DNA of 64,000 nt from Mycoplasma iguanae (GTDB taxonomy: Bacteria; Bacillota_I; Bacilli_A; Mycoplasmatales; Metamycoplasmataceae). The DNA lies in the NCBI RefSeq assembly GCF_024722375.1, contig NZ_CP102734.1, positions 443,346-507,345 on the forward strand, given 5' to 3'. The notes under the pieces were generated by a model. That model did no database searches and was not told the DNA's origin. It saw only the letters and a program-made list of their open reading frames with translations. The position numbers were made by a program, and so were the translations under genes. Shown in pieces: positions 53,675 through 64,000 of the stretch; the stretch's first letter is position 1, and each line of letters starts with the position of its first letter.

Positions 53675-56332
53675 ATGGAAAAAAAAGAATATAAACAAAC
53701 GCTGAATATGCCTTTTACTGAGTTTCAAATGAAGGCGGATCTACCAAATAAAGAAGTTTTATATCGTCAAAATTGGTTAGATCAGAAAATTTATAAAAAA
53801 ATCTTAGCTAAAAATAAAGTGAATCAAGCTTTTATATTGCATGATGGTCCGCCATATGCAAATGGTTCTATTCATATGGGTCATGCCTTAAATAAAATCT
53901 TAAAAGATATTATTGTGCGTTATAAATCATTACAAGGATTTTATTCACCTTTTGTAGCAGGTTGAGATACCCACGGTTTACCAATTGAAAATAAAATGTT
54001 AAACGAAATGAACCTAACTTCTCACAAAAATATTTCAGTGAGTGAATTAAGAAAATCTGCAGCTAAATATGCTTTAGAACAAATTGAAATTCAAAAAGCT
54101 GAATTTAAAAAATTGCAGCTTTTAAGTGATTTAGAAGATATTTATATTACAATGGATCCCCAATTTGAAGCCCAACAATTAAGATTATTTAAAAAAATGG
54201 CACTTGATGGATTGATCTACAAAGGACTAAAACCTGTGTATTGATCTCCTTCTTCTCAATCTGCTCTTGCAGAAGCTGAAGTAGAATATGCTGATCATAC
54301 TTCTCCTTCAATTATTGTAGCTTTTGAAGTTCTAGAAGCAAAAGGTCCAATAAAAAAAGGTGATAATATTCTAATTTGAACAACAACTCCTTGAACCTTA
54401 ATTGCCAATTCTGGAGCAGCAGTAGGTGCAGAATTTGAATATGTGCGTGTAAAAGTAAATGATAAATTTTATGTTCTAGCAACAAAATTGTTAGCAGAAG
54501 TTGCAAAACTTGCAAAATGAGAAAATTACGAAATTGTAACAACCTTTTTAGGACAAGAAATTGCGGGCACAATATATCAAAGACCAATAAAAACTTCCAA
54601 AATTGCACCCGTTGTTGTAGGTCACCATGTTACATTAGATTCAGGAACTGGAATTGTCCACATGGCTCCTTTGTTTGGTGAAGATGACTTTATTATCGCT
54701 AAAGCTCACAATTTAGAAGAAATAATGCACGTTGAAGATGATGGTACTTTAAACGAACAAGGGGACCAATTTGCAGGCAAATTTTATGAAGACGTTAACA
54801 AAGATATAGGTTTATTTTTAGAATCTCAAAATAAACTACTTTCATTAAAATTTATTAAACACTCATATCCTCATGATTGAAGAACTCATAAACCTATCAT
54901 TTATCGTGGTACACCACAATGATTTGTTTCAATTGACAATATCCGTCAAAGAATTTTAGAAGAAATTGAAACAGTTGATTTTTATGCTGATTGAGCTAAA
55001 AAACGTTTAAAACTTATGATTGAAAACCGTGGAGATTGAACAATTTCTCGTCAAAGATCATGAGGAGTTCCAATTCCTGTTTTTTATGATGAAAACAAAA
55101 AAGAAGTATTCAATGCAGAAATTTTTGACCATGTAATTGCTTTAGTAGAAAAACATGGAACTGATGTTTGATTTAATAAAACTACAGATGAACTACTTCC
55201 TGAAAAATTTAGAAATAGAGGTTGAACCAAAGAAAACGATATTATGGATGTTTGATTTGATTCAGGTTCTTCTTCAATTGGTGTTAAGGTTTTAGGACAA
55301 GTGGCTCCTTTTGATTTATATTTAGAAGGATCAGATCAATATAGAGGTTGATTTAACTCATCAATTATTAATTCTGTTGCTTACAGAGATAAATCACCAT
55401 ATAAAAAACTTCTATCTCATGGTTTTGTAGTAGATGAAAAAGGTCGTAAAATGTCAAAATCTTTAGGTAATGGTGTAGATCCTGCTCAAGTTAGTGAAAA
55501 ACTTGGTGCAGATATTTTGCGACTTTGAGTTTCAAATAGTGAATATTCTTCTGATGTTTCCATTTCACAAAATATTCTTAATCAAAATGTTGAAATTTAT
55601 CGTAAATTTAGAAATACTATTAAATTTTTATTAGGTAATTTATATGACTACAAACCAAATCCAGATATCAAGCTGGATGGTGTTCACTTATTAATTGATG
55701 AAAAAATTAAAAAAATTAAAAACAAAATTGTCAAATACTATGATAAATTTTCTTTTATTAATGTCATTAAACATTTAAATAACTTTATTATTGATATTTC
55801 TAATTTTTACTTATCAATTACCAAAGATAGTTTATATGCTGATGCTAAAGATTCTCATGCAAGGTTAAGTGTCCAATATAACCTTTATAACATTTTAGAT
55901 ATGCTCTTAATTTCATTAGCTCCTATTCTGCCAACAACAACAGAAGAAGCATATAGTTTTTTTCATAAAACTAATAAGCAAGAATCAATTCATTTAGAAA
56001 ACTTCTTCAAGTTTGAAGAAGTTAATACAAATGAAGAAGCGAAATGAACAGCTTTTTTTGAGTTAAAAGATCAAGTATATAAGCTGATAGAAGAAAAAAT
56101 TAAAGCTGGTGAAATTAAACGTTCAAATGAAGCTAAACTAATATTAAATACCGACAATGAATTTTTAAAATCATTAGATTTAAAATATTTATTAATGGTT
56201 GGAGCAGTAGAATTTGGACAAAAAACTCAAGTAGAAAAATTTATTTCTGAAAAATGTCAAAGATGTTGAAATCACTTCAAAATTGAAGATTTAAAAGATT
56301 TATTATGTGGCAGATGTCAAAATGTTTTATAA
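53675..56332 (+). CDS. ileS: Isoleucine-tRNA ligase
   Basis: Class I synthetase that charges tRNA-Ile (885 residues). HIGH motif in [11 protein letters not shown], editing-domain block IWTTTPWTLIANSG and the CP1 motif [20 protein letters not shown] in [14 protein letters not shown], and a C-terminal zinc finger CQRC...CGRC. The Shine-Dalgarno sequence is GAAGGAAAT. Trp codons are mostly TGA. It is preceded by the Ile leader peptide and attenuator described above and followed by lspA after 12 nt. Confidence 0.98.
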
Positions 56333-56344
56333 TTAGTTTTAATC

Positions 56345-56995
56345 GTGTCAAATAAAATTATTAATTCAATTAAAGCTAATTTATTACCTAAAAAAAAAAT
56401 GATTGAAAATGTTATTCTTTTTTCAGTTATTTTTTTTATTTTTTTCAGCTTTGATCTTTTGACTAAATACCTTTTTTTTAGTACAGAAGAATACAAAATT
56501 GGTTTTGAAAATAATAAGCGAATTATTGATTGAGTAATTATTGGGCTTCGCCCTAAAATGCATTATGGTGTAACTTCAGGAATTAATAATCTAATTGGTT
56601 TTATAGGTATCCATATTTTTAGTTGAATTGTTTTTTTTGTTATTATAATTTCTATTTTTTTCGTTGAAAACAAATGAATGATTGCTGCTTTAGCTTTACT
56701 AAATGCAGGAAATATGGGTAACGCATTTGACAGAATTTTCTTCCAAAATGGTGTTAGAGACCTTTTCTTTATCCCTTATCATGATAGAGGAACTTTTAAC
56801 TTAGCTGATATATTTATCGTTTCTGGTTCTGTGGCAATTATAATCGTTTATTGTATGCAATTTTTAATTGAATTTATCCGGAAAGTAAAAAGCAAAAGAA
56901 ATATATCATTAAATCAGAATACAGAAAATAATTTAAATGAAATGCTAGATGATGAAAAAACTTCCAAAAATGACTTATCTAATTTAGAAGAATAA
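56345..56995 (+). CDS. lspA: Lipoprotein signal peptidase
   Basis: Membrane aspartic protease that removes signal peptides of lipoproteins such as the OppA-like protein here (216 residues, four membrane segments). Catalytic motifs: GNMGNAFDRIFF (N-x-x-D) and FNLADIFIVSGS (second Asp). The C-terminal 45 residues are a charged cytosolic tail, longer than in most LspA proteins. The start is a GTG at 56345. It lies 12 nt after ileS, the same neighbour order (ileS-lspA) as in many bacteria, so it is probably also subject to the ileS attenuator. Confidence 0.95.
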
Positions 56996-57000
56996 AAATA

Positions 57001-57034
57001 AAAAAATCACTTTTTTATAAAGGTGATTTTTTTT
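57001..57034. terminator. Bidirectional terminator between lspA and the P-type ATPase
   Basis: Stem AAAATCACTTT/AAAGGTGATTTT with a T-rich tail on both sides, between convergent genes. Confidence 0.8.
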
Positions 57035-57037
57035 AAG

Positions 57038-59737
57038 TTATATTTTGCTCTGAAATTTTATTAATTTCATTATTTCTGAAATGGCAATAAAACTTAGTGG
57101 GATGAAAAAGGGAATGATATTGAATCAACCATATTTATCATTATAAGGTTGCATATGAAAAATTAAATTTAGAATAGGAATGTAAGTTACAAAGATTAAA
57201 ATAATAATTGAAGCTAAAAATGAAAAAATTAAAATTTTAATATCTTTTCATTTACTAATAAAAATGCTTTTTTGTGAACGTACTACAAAAGCATTGGCAG
57301 ATAGCATGATTCCCATAGTTAAAAATGCTAATGCACTTCCTAAATGGTTGGCTTCTTTAGCTAAAGAATCGATTTCTGCATTTTTAAGGTTTTGATACAT
57401 TAATCCATAATCATAATTATAAAGTGATACTGCACCTACATAATACATTAGCAATGAAAAAGAAGAAGCTAATAAACCTAAACTTACTAATTGAAAAAAC
57501 ATTTTTTTAGTAATAATTGGTGAGTTTTTTAATTCAGGCTTTTGATCCATCAATTTACTTTGTGAATTATTTAATCCTAAAGCAATACCAGGTAAAGTTT
57601 CACCAACAACATTAATTCATAAAATTTGTAAAGCTGATAAAGGGTTAATGGCAAATAATAAAATACCAACAAAAGTCACAATCATCGTTGCGAAGTTAGT
57701 TGCAAATAAGAATACCATTAATCTTTTGATGTTATCTAATAATCTTCTACCTTCTTTAACGGCATTGGCAATAGTTGCAAAATTATCATCAGTTAAAATT
57801 AAATCAGCAGCTTGTTTAGACACTTCTGTTCCTGTAATTCCCATGGCACAACCGATATCTGAAGCTTTTAAGGCTGGTGCATCATTTACACCATCACCAG
57901 TCATCGAAACAATTTTGTTTTTAGCTTGTCAAGCTTTAACAATTCTAATTTTATCAAGTGGACTAGTACGTGCAAAAACAGCGATATTTTCAATTTCATT
58001 TTCCAATTCATCAGCAGATAATTTTGCTAATTCTTCACCGGTGATCGCTTTTTGACCTGCACTAAAAATACCTAATTGAGTGGCAATTGCTAATGCAGTA
58101 TTTTTGTGATCACCTGTAATCATTACTGTTTTAATTCCTGCTTTTTGTGTTTCTACAATTGCATCTTTTGCTTCCTGTCTTGGTGGATCAATAATTCCTA
58201 TTAAACCAATTAAGTTTAAATCTTTTTCTAAAATTTTACTTTGAATATTTCCATCAAAATTATCTAAAAATTTATAACCTATTGCAATTACTCTTAAAGC
58301 TTGATTTGACATTTCTTCATTAGCTTTAATTGCCTGCTGTGAAGAATTGTCAAAAAGAGGTAATAAACGATCAAAAGCACCTTTAGTAATTACTAAATAT
58401 TTATTTTCATATTTAACAACTACTGTCATCATTTTTCTTTCGGATTCAAAAGGAATTTCTCCTACTCGAGGATATTTTGCTTGCAAAGCTTCTTTTGTTC
58501 ATTGTGAATCTAAACTATATGCATGATTTAAAATAGCAATTTCAGTTGCTGAACCAGTACTAACTAAATTGTTATTTTTTCAATAAATTGCAGCATCACT
58601 ACATAATAAGGCATAATCAATAATGTCTTGATTAGTAAAATCATCAAAACCGTTTTTGACACTTCAAAGCCCTTTTAAAGTCATTTTATTTTCAGTTAGT
58701 GTTCCGGTTTTATCAGAACAAATAACTGAAACATTTCCTAAAGTTTCAGCTGAACTAATTTTTTTGACTAAAGCATTTTTTTTACTTAAACGTTTTACTC
58801 CAAAAGAAAGAATTACAGTAATAATTGGAACTAGCCCTTCGGGAATTGTTCCAATTGCTAAAGTAATAGCAATTAATAAAGCTGTATGTCATTGTTTAGC
58901 AAAATTTTGAGGAGTTTGAATAATATTTGCAACAATAAGTAAGTACACAAAAAAAGTTAGTACACATAGTAAGGCAGAAAAAATACCAATTCATTTTCCT
59001 AACTTGTTGACTTTTTTTTGTAAAGGTGTTAAGTTATCAACTTCTTTGTTAATTAAAGTAGAAATTTTTCCAATTTCTGTATTCATACCAATTGCAGTTA
59101 TTTCTACCAATGCTCGTCCACGTGTTACATTTGTTCCTGAAAAAACATAATTAAATCTTTCAGCTAAAGGTGCATCAATGATTACTGGTTTTGTAATATC
59201 TTTAAATACAGGTAGTGATTCTCCTGTTAATAAAGCTTCATCAACTTCTAAATTAGCAGCTTCAATAATTTCACCATCTCCGGTAATTTGATCACCGGCT
59301 TTTAGTACTAAAATATCTCTTACTGTTAAATCTTCTGATTTAATAGTGATTATTTTACCATCTCTTAAAACATGGGAGATGGGAGCTGTTAATTTTTCTA
59401 AAGCATCAATTGATTTTTGAGCATTATTTTCTTGAATGGTTCCAAAAATAGAATTAAGAATTACAATTAAAAAAATAACTCCTGGTTCAACAAATGAAAC
59501 AATTAATTCTATTTGATCGTGATTATGATTAAAAACTACATTATAAATTGCTACACCTAAAGCAATTAATGCAGCTAAAATTAGTAATTGCATCATTGGT
59601 TCAACTAAAAATTTTAAAAACTTAATAAAAATAGGTGTAGGTTTTTTTATTGTTAAAATGTTTTTACCATATTTTTGTTGACTTTCAATAACTTGTTGCG
59701 AACTTAAACCAGACTTTTTTTTACTATCTTGTTGCAT
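57038..59737 (-). CDS. Cation-transporting P-type ATPase (Ca2+ type, P2)
   Basis: An 899-residue ion pump. Actuator motif LLTGESLPV, membrane motif [14 protein letters not shown] in helix 4 (PEGL of Ca2+/SERCA-like pumps), phosphorylation motif [15 protein letters not shown], nucleotide-domain TKGAFDRLL and hinge [12 protein letters not shown]. About ten membrane segments. Ca2+ export is the best guess; Na+ or other cations are possible in P2 pumps. The ATG at 59737 follows AAAGGTAAATAAG and overlaps the region of the pyrG stop (1-nt gap), so it is co-transcribed with pyrG. Confidence 0.93.
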
Positions 59738-59738
59738 C

Positions 59739-61337
59739 TTATTTACCTTTAATAATTGATTCAATAAAAGCTAAAAATAATTTATGAGGTTTTAATGGTT
59801 TTCCACTAAATTCAGGATGGTATTGAGTTCCTAAATAAAATCTTTTGCTTTTTACTTCACAAGCTTCAACTAAACCGGTTTGAGGATTGAAAGCGGGGAA
59901 ATCAAAATCACCATCAGGTAAATTATTTTTGAAAAATTCTTGCACTTCATAACGATGACGGTGTCTTTCTACTACTTCTTTACTTTGATAATATTTAGCA
60001 AATAAAGAATCTTCTTTTAAGCTGATATTTTGATTACCAATTCTTAAAGTTCCTCCTAGATTTCCTTGCTTTCCTGGAATAATATCTAGAACAAAAACTT
60101 CTTCCTTATCACCTGTTTGAAATTCAGAACTAGTCGCTTTAGGAAAACCATTTAAACGTGCTTGAGCTACACTCATAGCTTGCATTCCTAAACAAATACC
60201 AAAAGTAGGAATATCTTTTTGTCTTGTATAAATTGCAGTTAAAACTTTTCCTTCAAAACCTCGATGTCCAAAACCTGGCAAAATCATAGTTGCTTGTGTA
60301 TCTACTAATGTTTGAGCAATATTTTGAGAAGTTAATTGACCAGCATCAATTCATTTGAATTCGACTTCAGTATCTAAATAGCTGGCTGCGATTCTAGTTG
60401 CTTCAATAATTGATTTGTATGAGTCAGGAAATTCAATATATTTTCCTACCATAGCAATTTTAATTTTATTTTGTTTTTGCACTTTAATTTGATCAGCAAA
60501 TTTTTTCCATTCTTTAATATTTCCTATTTTACTTTTTAGATTAAAATGTTTTTCAATAGTAGCAGCAATCTTTTTGGTTTCTAACCATAAAGGTGCATCA
60601 TAAACACTTTCTAAATCAGGCATGGAAATTACACTGTTTTTTTCTAATAATGAAAAACGTGCTACTTTTTCAACTATTTCATTATCAATGTCTTTATCAG
60701 CTCTTAAAAAAACCATATTTGGTTTTATTCCCATAGAATTTAAAGCACGAATTGAATTTTGTGTGGGTTTAGTTTTAAAATCTTTTGAAGTTTTTAAATA
60801 AGGTACATAAGTTACATGGGCAAAAAAAGTAGACTGATTTTTTTTGTCATAGCTCATTTCTGCTAATGCATAAATGAAAGGATTAGATTCAATATCACCA
60901 ACAGTTCCACCAATTTCAACAATTAAAAAATCAGGCTTATATTTTTTTTCAATTGATTTTAAAATATCTTTAATTTCATTAGTTACATGCGGTATAAATT
61001 GGACAGTTTTACCATTATATGAACCTTTTCGTTCTTTTTCTAAAATTCGTGAAAAAATTTTTCCAGAAGTAAAGTTGGAATCTTTCGTAAAATTCTCACC
61101 AATAAAACGTTCATAATGACCTAAATCTAAGTCGGTTTCACCACCATCTGCTGTTACATAAACTTCACCATGTTCATAAGGTGAAATTACACCAGGATCC
61201 ACATTTAGATATGGATCTAATTTTAAAACAAAGATTTTATAACCTCTATGTTTTAATAAATTACCGATGGAAGCTGCAATAATTCCTTTTCCTAAACCAG
61301 AAATTACCCCACCTGTAACAAAGATATATTTAGACAT
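59739..61337 (-). CDS. pyrG: CTP synthase
   Basis: Aminates UTP to CTP using glutamine (532 residues). The synthetase domain begins YIFVTGGVISGLGKG and has LKLDPYLNVDPGVISPYEHGEV in two adjacent parts; the glutaminase domain has FGICLGMQAMS with the nucleophilic Cys and YHPEFSGKP with the catalytic His-x-Glu. A TGA near 60349 is Trp. All key residues are present. It is followed 1 nt later by the P-type ATPase gene. Confidence 0.97.
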
Positions 61338-61497
61338 TATGCTCCTTAAATTGCTTATATTTATATAATTAAAATAAATTTTAATTATATTACAAAAGTG
61401 CTTTTAATTTTGGCTTTATCTTAAAACATTGTAAAATTTAATTAAATTTTATGAATTAAGCCAGATTAGTTATTAATAAAATTACTTGGAGGTATTG

Positions 61498-62490
61498 ATG
61501 TCTAAAATTGCAATTATAGGATCAGGAGCAATGGCAACTGCTATGGCTCAAGTTGCTCATGATGCAGGCCAAAAAAATATCATACTTTATGGGATTGATA
61601 AACAAGAATTAAATGATTTAGCTCAAGGAAAAAATTTAAAATATTTTCCAGAGAATACCCAACTTGCACACTTTCAAGTTACAGATGACTTAAAATTTGC
61701 TTTAGATCAAGCAAAATATGTTATTTTGGCAGTACCTTCCAAGATTATGGACCAAGTTTTTGAAAAGGTTTTGGCTCATTTAAACTCTGAAGTGATAATT
61801 ATTAATGTAGCTAAAGGTTTTTATCCTTCAAAAAATGTTTCCTTACAACAAGGATTAAAAATTGTTGCCAAAGACAATCAATTTATCAAAGGTGTAGTTT
61901 CCCTTTCAGGACCATCGCATGCAGAAGAAATAGTAAAACGTAAATATACTGCTATTAGCGTTATATCTGCTAATTTAGATTTAGCAAAAAAAATTCAAAA
62001 TATGTTATCTAATAAATATTTTAAATTATATTGTCAAACAGATGAAACTGGGGCTGAAATTGCTGGAGCATATAAAAATATCCTTGCAATTGGTTCAGGT
62101 ATTTTATTTGCTTTAGATTGAGGAATTAATACTGTGGCAGCTTTTTTAACTCGTGGTTTAAGTGAAGCACAAAGATTAATTATCGCTTTAGGAGGAAAAC
62201 CAGAAACTATTTTAGGTTTAACAGGCATTGGCGATTTAATCGTTACAGCCCTATCTAATTTATCTCGAAACTATAACTTTGGTCAAGCTTTTGTCAAAGA
62301 AGGAAAAAAAGCTTTAGAAAGCAATCATACAATCGAAGGATTAACTGCATTAAAAAATGTTTTAGAAATTGCTCAAACATTAAAACTTGATTTACCAATA
62401 GCCCAAATTTTAAATCAGGTAATTTATCATGGTTTAAAATTAACAGATGCTATGGATATGGCTTGACAAAGAGAATTAAAAAGCGAATAA
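61498..62490 (+). CDS. gpsA: Glycerol-3-phosphate dehydrogenase [NAD(P)+]
   Basis: Reduces dihydroxyacetone phosphate to glycerol-3-phosphate, the acceptor used by PlsY (330 residues). NAD motif IIGSGAMATAMAQ, the block VSLSGPSHAEEI, and the catalytic GAYKNILAIGSGI with Lys, plus GLTGIGDLIVTALSNLSRN. A strong GGAGG Shine-Dalgarno sequence precedes the ATG at 61498; an in-frame upstream start at 61486 overlaps that site and is unlikely. The GxGxxG second Gly region reads GSGAMAT rather than GSGAWGT. Confidence 0.96.
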
Positions 62491-62492
62491 GC

Positions 62493-63143
62493 TTAAAAAG
62501 CTTCTTCGTCTACTACAATTTCAACATTTTGATGTTTCTTTAAAATTGACGCTGGAAATTCAGGGTCAAATTTTTTTATATTTTTTAATTTATTAAAAGT
62601 AATATGCTTTTCAGAACCAAACAATTGTACAATAATTTTTTTAGCTTGTAAAATAGTGTCTAAACCAATTCTTGCCAAAGTCTGATTATCTTCAATCACT
62701 ACTTTATCAGTTTTACCAATTCTGGAAGCTGGAGCTTTATTAAAAATAATTTCTCCTTCTTTACCAATGGTTAAGACTAATAAATCTAAACCACCTTTTT
62801 TTTCAATTATTTCATCATAGATTTGGTATTTAATTGGTGTATAAATTTTTTCTGGATTAATATCAAAAAGTTCTTTTAAAATTTTTTCATATAAGAAAAA
62901 ACTGTGATATTCATTTTTTTTAGCTGCAGTTTTAATAATTTCAGATGTATTAAAAAAACTTACATTAGTATAGCTAATATTTTGCTCTACTGATAATCTT
63001 TTTAAAGTAGAATAAGTTTTTAAAAGATCTTTATTTAACTCTAAAGCTAAGTTAACTTTAGAGTTATTATTTACTAAATCAATTATTTCTTGAACTAAGT
63101 AGATATATGCTTTTTCTTTAGATAAAAATAATTTTATCTTCAT
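62493..63143 (-). CDS. NagB/6-phosphogluconolactonase-fold protein with degraded active site
   Basis: A 216-residue protein whose C-terminal half aligns with glucosamine-6-phosphate deaminase: LVLTIGKEGEIIFNKAPASR corresponds to the NagB block with DGHIAFNEP, and LDTILQAKKIIVQLFGSEKH to the loop TLLDAxEVxILxxGxxKA. The catalytic Asp, His and Glu of NagB appear as Glu129, Glu131 and Lys136. NagB enzymes are about 240-270 residues, so this one is also shortened. It is probably not an active deaminase; it may bind a sugar phosphate. Its stop lies 2 nt from the gpsA stop (convergent). Confidence 0.7.
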   Translation of the reverse strand: MKIKLFLSKEKAYIYLVQEIIDLVNNNSKVNLALELNKDLLKTYSTLKRLSVEQNISYTNVSFFNTSEIIKTAAKKNEYHSFFLYEKILKELFDINPEKIYTPIKYQIYDEIIEKKGGLDLLVLTIGKEGEIIFNKAPASRIGKTDKVVIEDNQTLARIGLDTILQAKKIIVQLFGSEKHITFNKLKNIKKFDPEFPASILKKHQNVEIVVDEEAF

Positions 63144-63263
63144 AACACTTCCTTTTACAATGATTACTTCATTGTACTAAATCAATTATTTTGCTTTAAT
63201 ATAATTTAAAGATAAATTTAATATATTATAAATTTTTATTTCAAATATTGCCAATTATTTAAT

Positions 63264-63297
63264 AAAAAAAACTAAATTAAATAAATTTAGTTTTTTG
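63264..63297 (-). terminator. Terminator after the low-complexity surface gene
   Basis: Stem AAAACTAAATT/AATTTAGTTTT with a 5-nt loop, flanked by T on the minus strand. Confidence 0.82.
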
Positions 63298-63322
63298 TTG
63301 ATATTTTGTTAATTAGTACTAA

Positions 63323-64000
63323 TTAAGCTGCAGCGGCTGCTTCTCCAGTACTAGATGTAGAACTTTCATTTGATTCTGCTGCTGGTTCTGTTTTTTCAGC
63401 TGAATCTGCGGCTGCTGTGTCTTCTGCTTTAGGACTTGCACTTTCTTCAGCTTTAGCTTCAGTCGCCTCTGTATCATTACTCTCTTCAGTTGCTTCACTA
63501 CTTGCAGGTTCTGCTGGTTTTGCTTCACCAGATTCACTACTTGCATCAGCTGGTGTAGTTGAACCACCATCTGTTACAGTTGGAGCTGTTTCTGATGCTG
63601 TTGCAGATGAATCACTTCCACCTTCTGGACTTGGAGTTTTATCTGTATCAGATTCAGTTGAACTTGGAGTTGGACTAACTTCTTCAGGTTTTTCTGTCTC
63701 TGAATCAGTTGGAGCGGCAGGACTAGCTGCTGCGGGGGGGGTAGTTTCTGAAGCTTCTGGAGAAGCTGAAGCTGGAGCTTCCCCTTCTGTCTTATCTGAT
63801 GAACCTTCAGGGGCAGTTTCAGCTGATCCTGAGTCTGCTGGTACAGCTGTATCTTCAGTTTTAGCATCTTCTGGTTTTGTTTCAGTTGCAGTTTTGTCTG
63901 GCTCTGTAGGAGTGTCTTTTGCTTCAGGAGTTTTAGGTTGAGCTATTGGTGGATAAACAGATTTACTGTAATCAAACTTGCTAAATGGAGGTTGAACTAT
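63323..64000 (-). CDS. C-terminus of a low-complexity A/E/P/S/T-rich surface protein (partial)
   Basis: The last 225 residues are visible; the start lies beyond the window. From about the 30th visible residue to the stop the sequence is almost only Ala, Glu, Ser, Pro, Thr, Asp, Lys and Gly (PEST-like), with no Trp, Cys or hydrophobic segment, ending GEAAAAA. Codon and base use differ sharply from the AT-rich surroundings. The composition resembles the linker of the 1433-residue surface protein at 35.5 kb. A C8 run in the coding strand (63734-63741) interrupts it. Likely an extracellular flexible tail; the function is unknown. Confidence 0.8.
   Translation of the reverse strand: MVQPPFSKFDYSKSVYPPIAQPKTPEAKDTPTEPDKTATETKPEDAKTEDTAVPADSGSAETAPEGSSDKTEGEAPASASPEASETTPPAAASPAAPTDSETEKPEEVSPTPSSTESDTDKTPSPEGGSDSSATASETAPTVTDGGSTTPADASSESGEAKPAEPASSEATEESNDTEATEAKAEESASPKAEDTAAADSAEKTEPAAESNESSTSSTGEAAAAA
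63734..63741 (-). repeat. C8 homopolymer within a surface-protein coding region
   Basis: Eight consecutive C on the coding strand (ACC CCC CCC), very unusual in this AT-rich DNA. Gain or loss of one C would shift the frame. Confidence 0.9.

Noticed and set aside
62485-62505. AAGCTT/AAGCTT hairpin as terminator between gpsA and the NagB-like gene
   Set aside because: Only 6 bp, overlapping both coding ends and without a T run; support is too weak.
63417-63941. Long open frame on the plus strand (174 codons) antisense to the low-complexity surface protein
   Set aside because: It is a mirror of the repetitive Ala/Pro/Ser/Thr codons of the real minus-strand gene; it has no Shine-Dalgarno sequence and its product is pure Ser/Ala/Val low complexity.

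Overview
The window comes from a mollicute of the Mycoplasma/Mycoplasmopsis kind. Nearly every long gene reads through in-frame TGA codons that must encode Trp (for example in dnaK, pdhA, ileS and the ptsG gene). The DNA is very AT-rich and genes are tightly packed, with several convergent stop codons overlapping. There is a release factor 1 gene (prfA) and no sign of RF2 in the window. No rRNA, insertion sequence, prophage or CRISPR array was seen.

Layout. 1-2.4 kb: end of pheS, then rarA and plsY. 2.5-9.9 kb: an unknown membrane-anchored protein facing a minus-strand operon of a ZIP metal transporter, an OppA-like lipoprotein, a small lipoprotein and the permeases OppB and OppC, with no ATPase genes. 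10-12 kb: dnaK behind a CIRCE operator. 12-17 kb: pdhABCD, in which the only lipoyl domain sits on E3 and not on E2. 17-21 kb: pepP, a sodium:solute symporter, rpmG, hup, then tRNA-Leu and tRNA-Lys. 22-32 kb: a second E3 (lpd), an MFS transporter, recU, then a plus-strand series acpS, plsC, scpA, scpB, thyA, folA, a HAD phosphatase and a large unknown anchored protein. 32-35 kb: a glucose-type PTS EIICBA and a five-gene tRNA cluster with one degenerate tRNA-like element. 35.5-40 kb: a 1433-residue surface protein with an A21 tract at its promoter. 40-43 kb: an overlapping pair of nuclease-like genes. 43-46.5 kb: fruR-fruA-fruK. 46.7-51 kb: prfA-prmC, deoB with an exonuclease-like gene, and tRNA-Leu. 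51-57 kb: a DUF31 serine-protease-like surface protein, ileS and lspA. 57-64 kb: a Ca2+-type P-ATPase, pyrG, gpsA, a NagB-like protein and the C-terminus of a second low-complexity surface protein.

The most interesting element lies between the protease gene and ileS (about 53490-53660). A 12-codon leader peptide gene with its own Shine-Dalgarno sequence encodes six isoleucines. Four RNA segments around it can form mutually exclusive 1:2, 2:3 and 3:4 hairpins, and the last is a perfect 15-bp stem followed by a T run. This is the layout of classical ribosome-mediated transcription attenuation, here placed before isoleucyl-tRNA synthetase. I know of no description of such an attenuator in mollicutes.

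Other points: an A-AAA-AAA slippery heptamer exactly where oppC needs a -1 shift; homopolymer and GAA tracts in surface-protein genes that could give phase or size variation; a group of genes whose -10 box lies only 6-10 nt before the ATG (probable leaderless mRNAs); and a NagB-like protein that has lost its catalytic residues.

The organism appears to be a fermentative parasite: it imports glucose and fructose by PTS, oxidises pyruvate through PDH, makes dTMP with ThyA and DHFR, scavenges peptides and nucleosides, and presents a variable surface.
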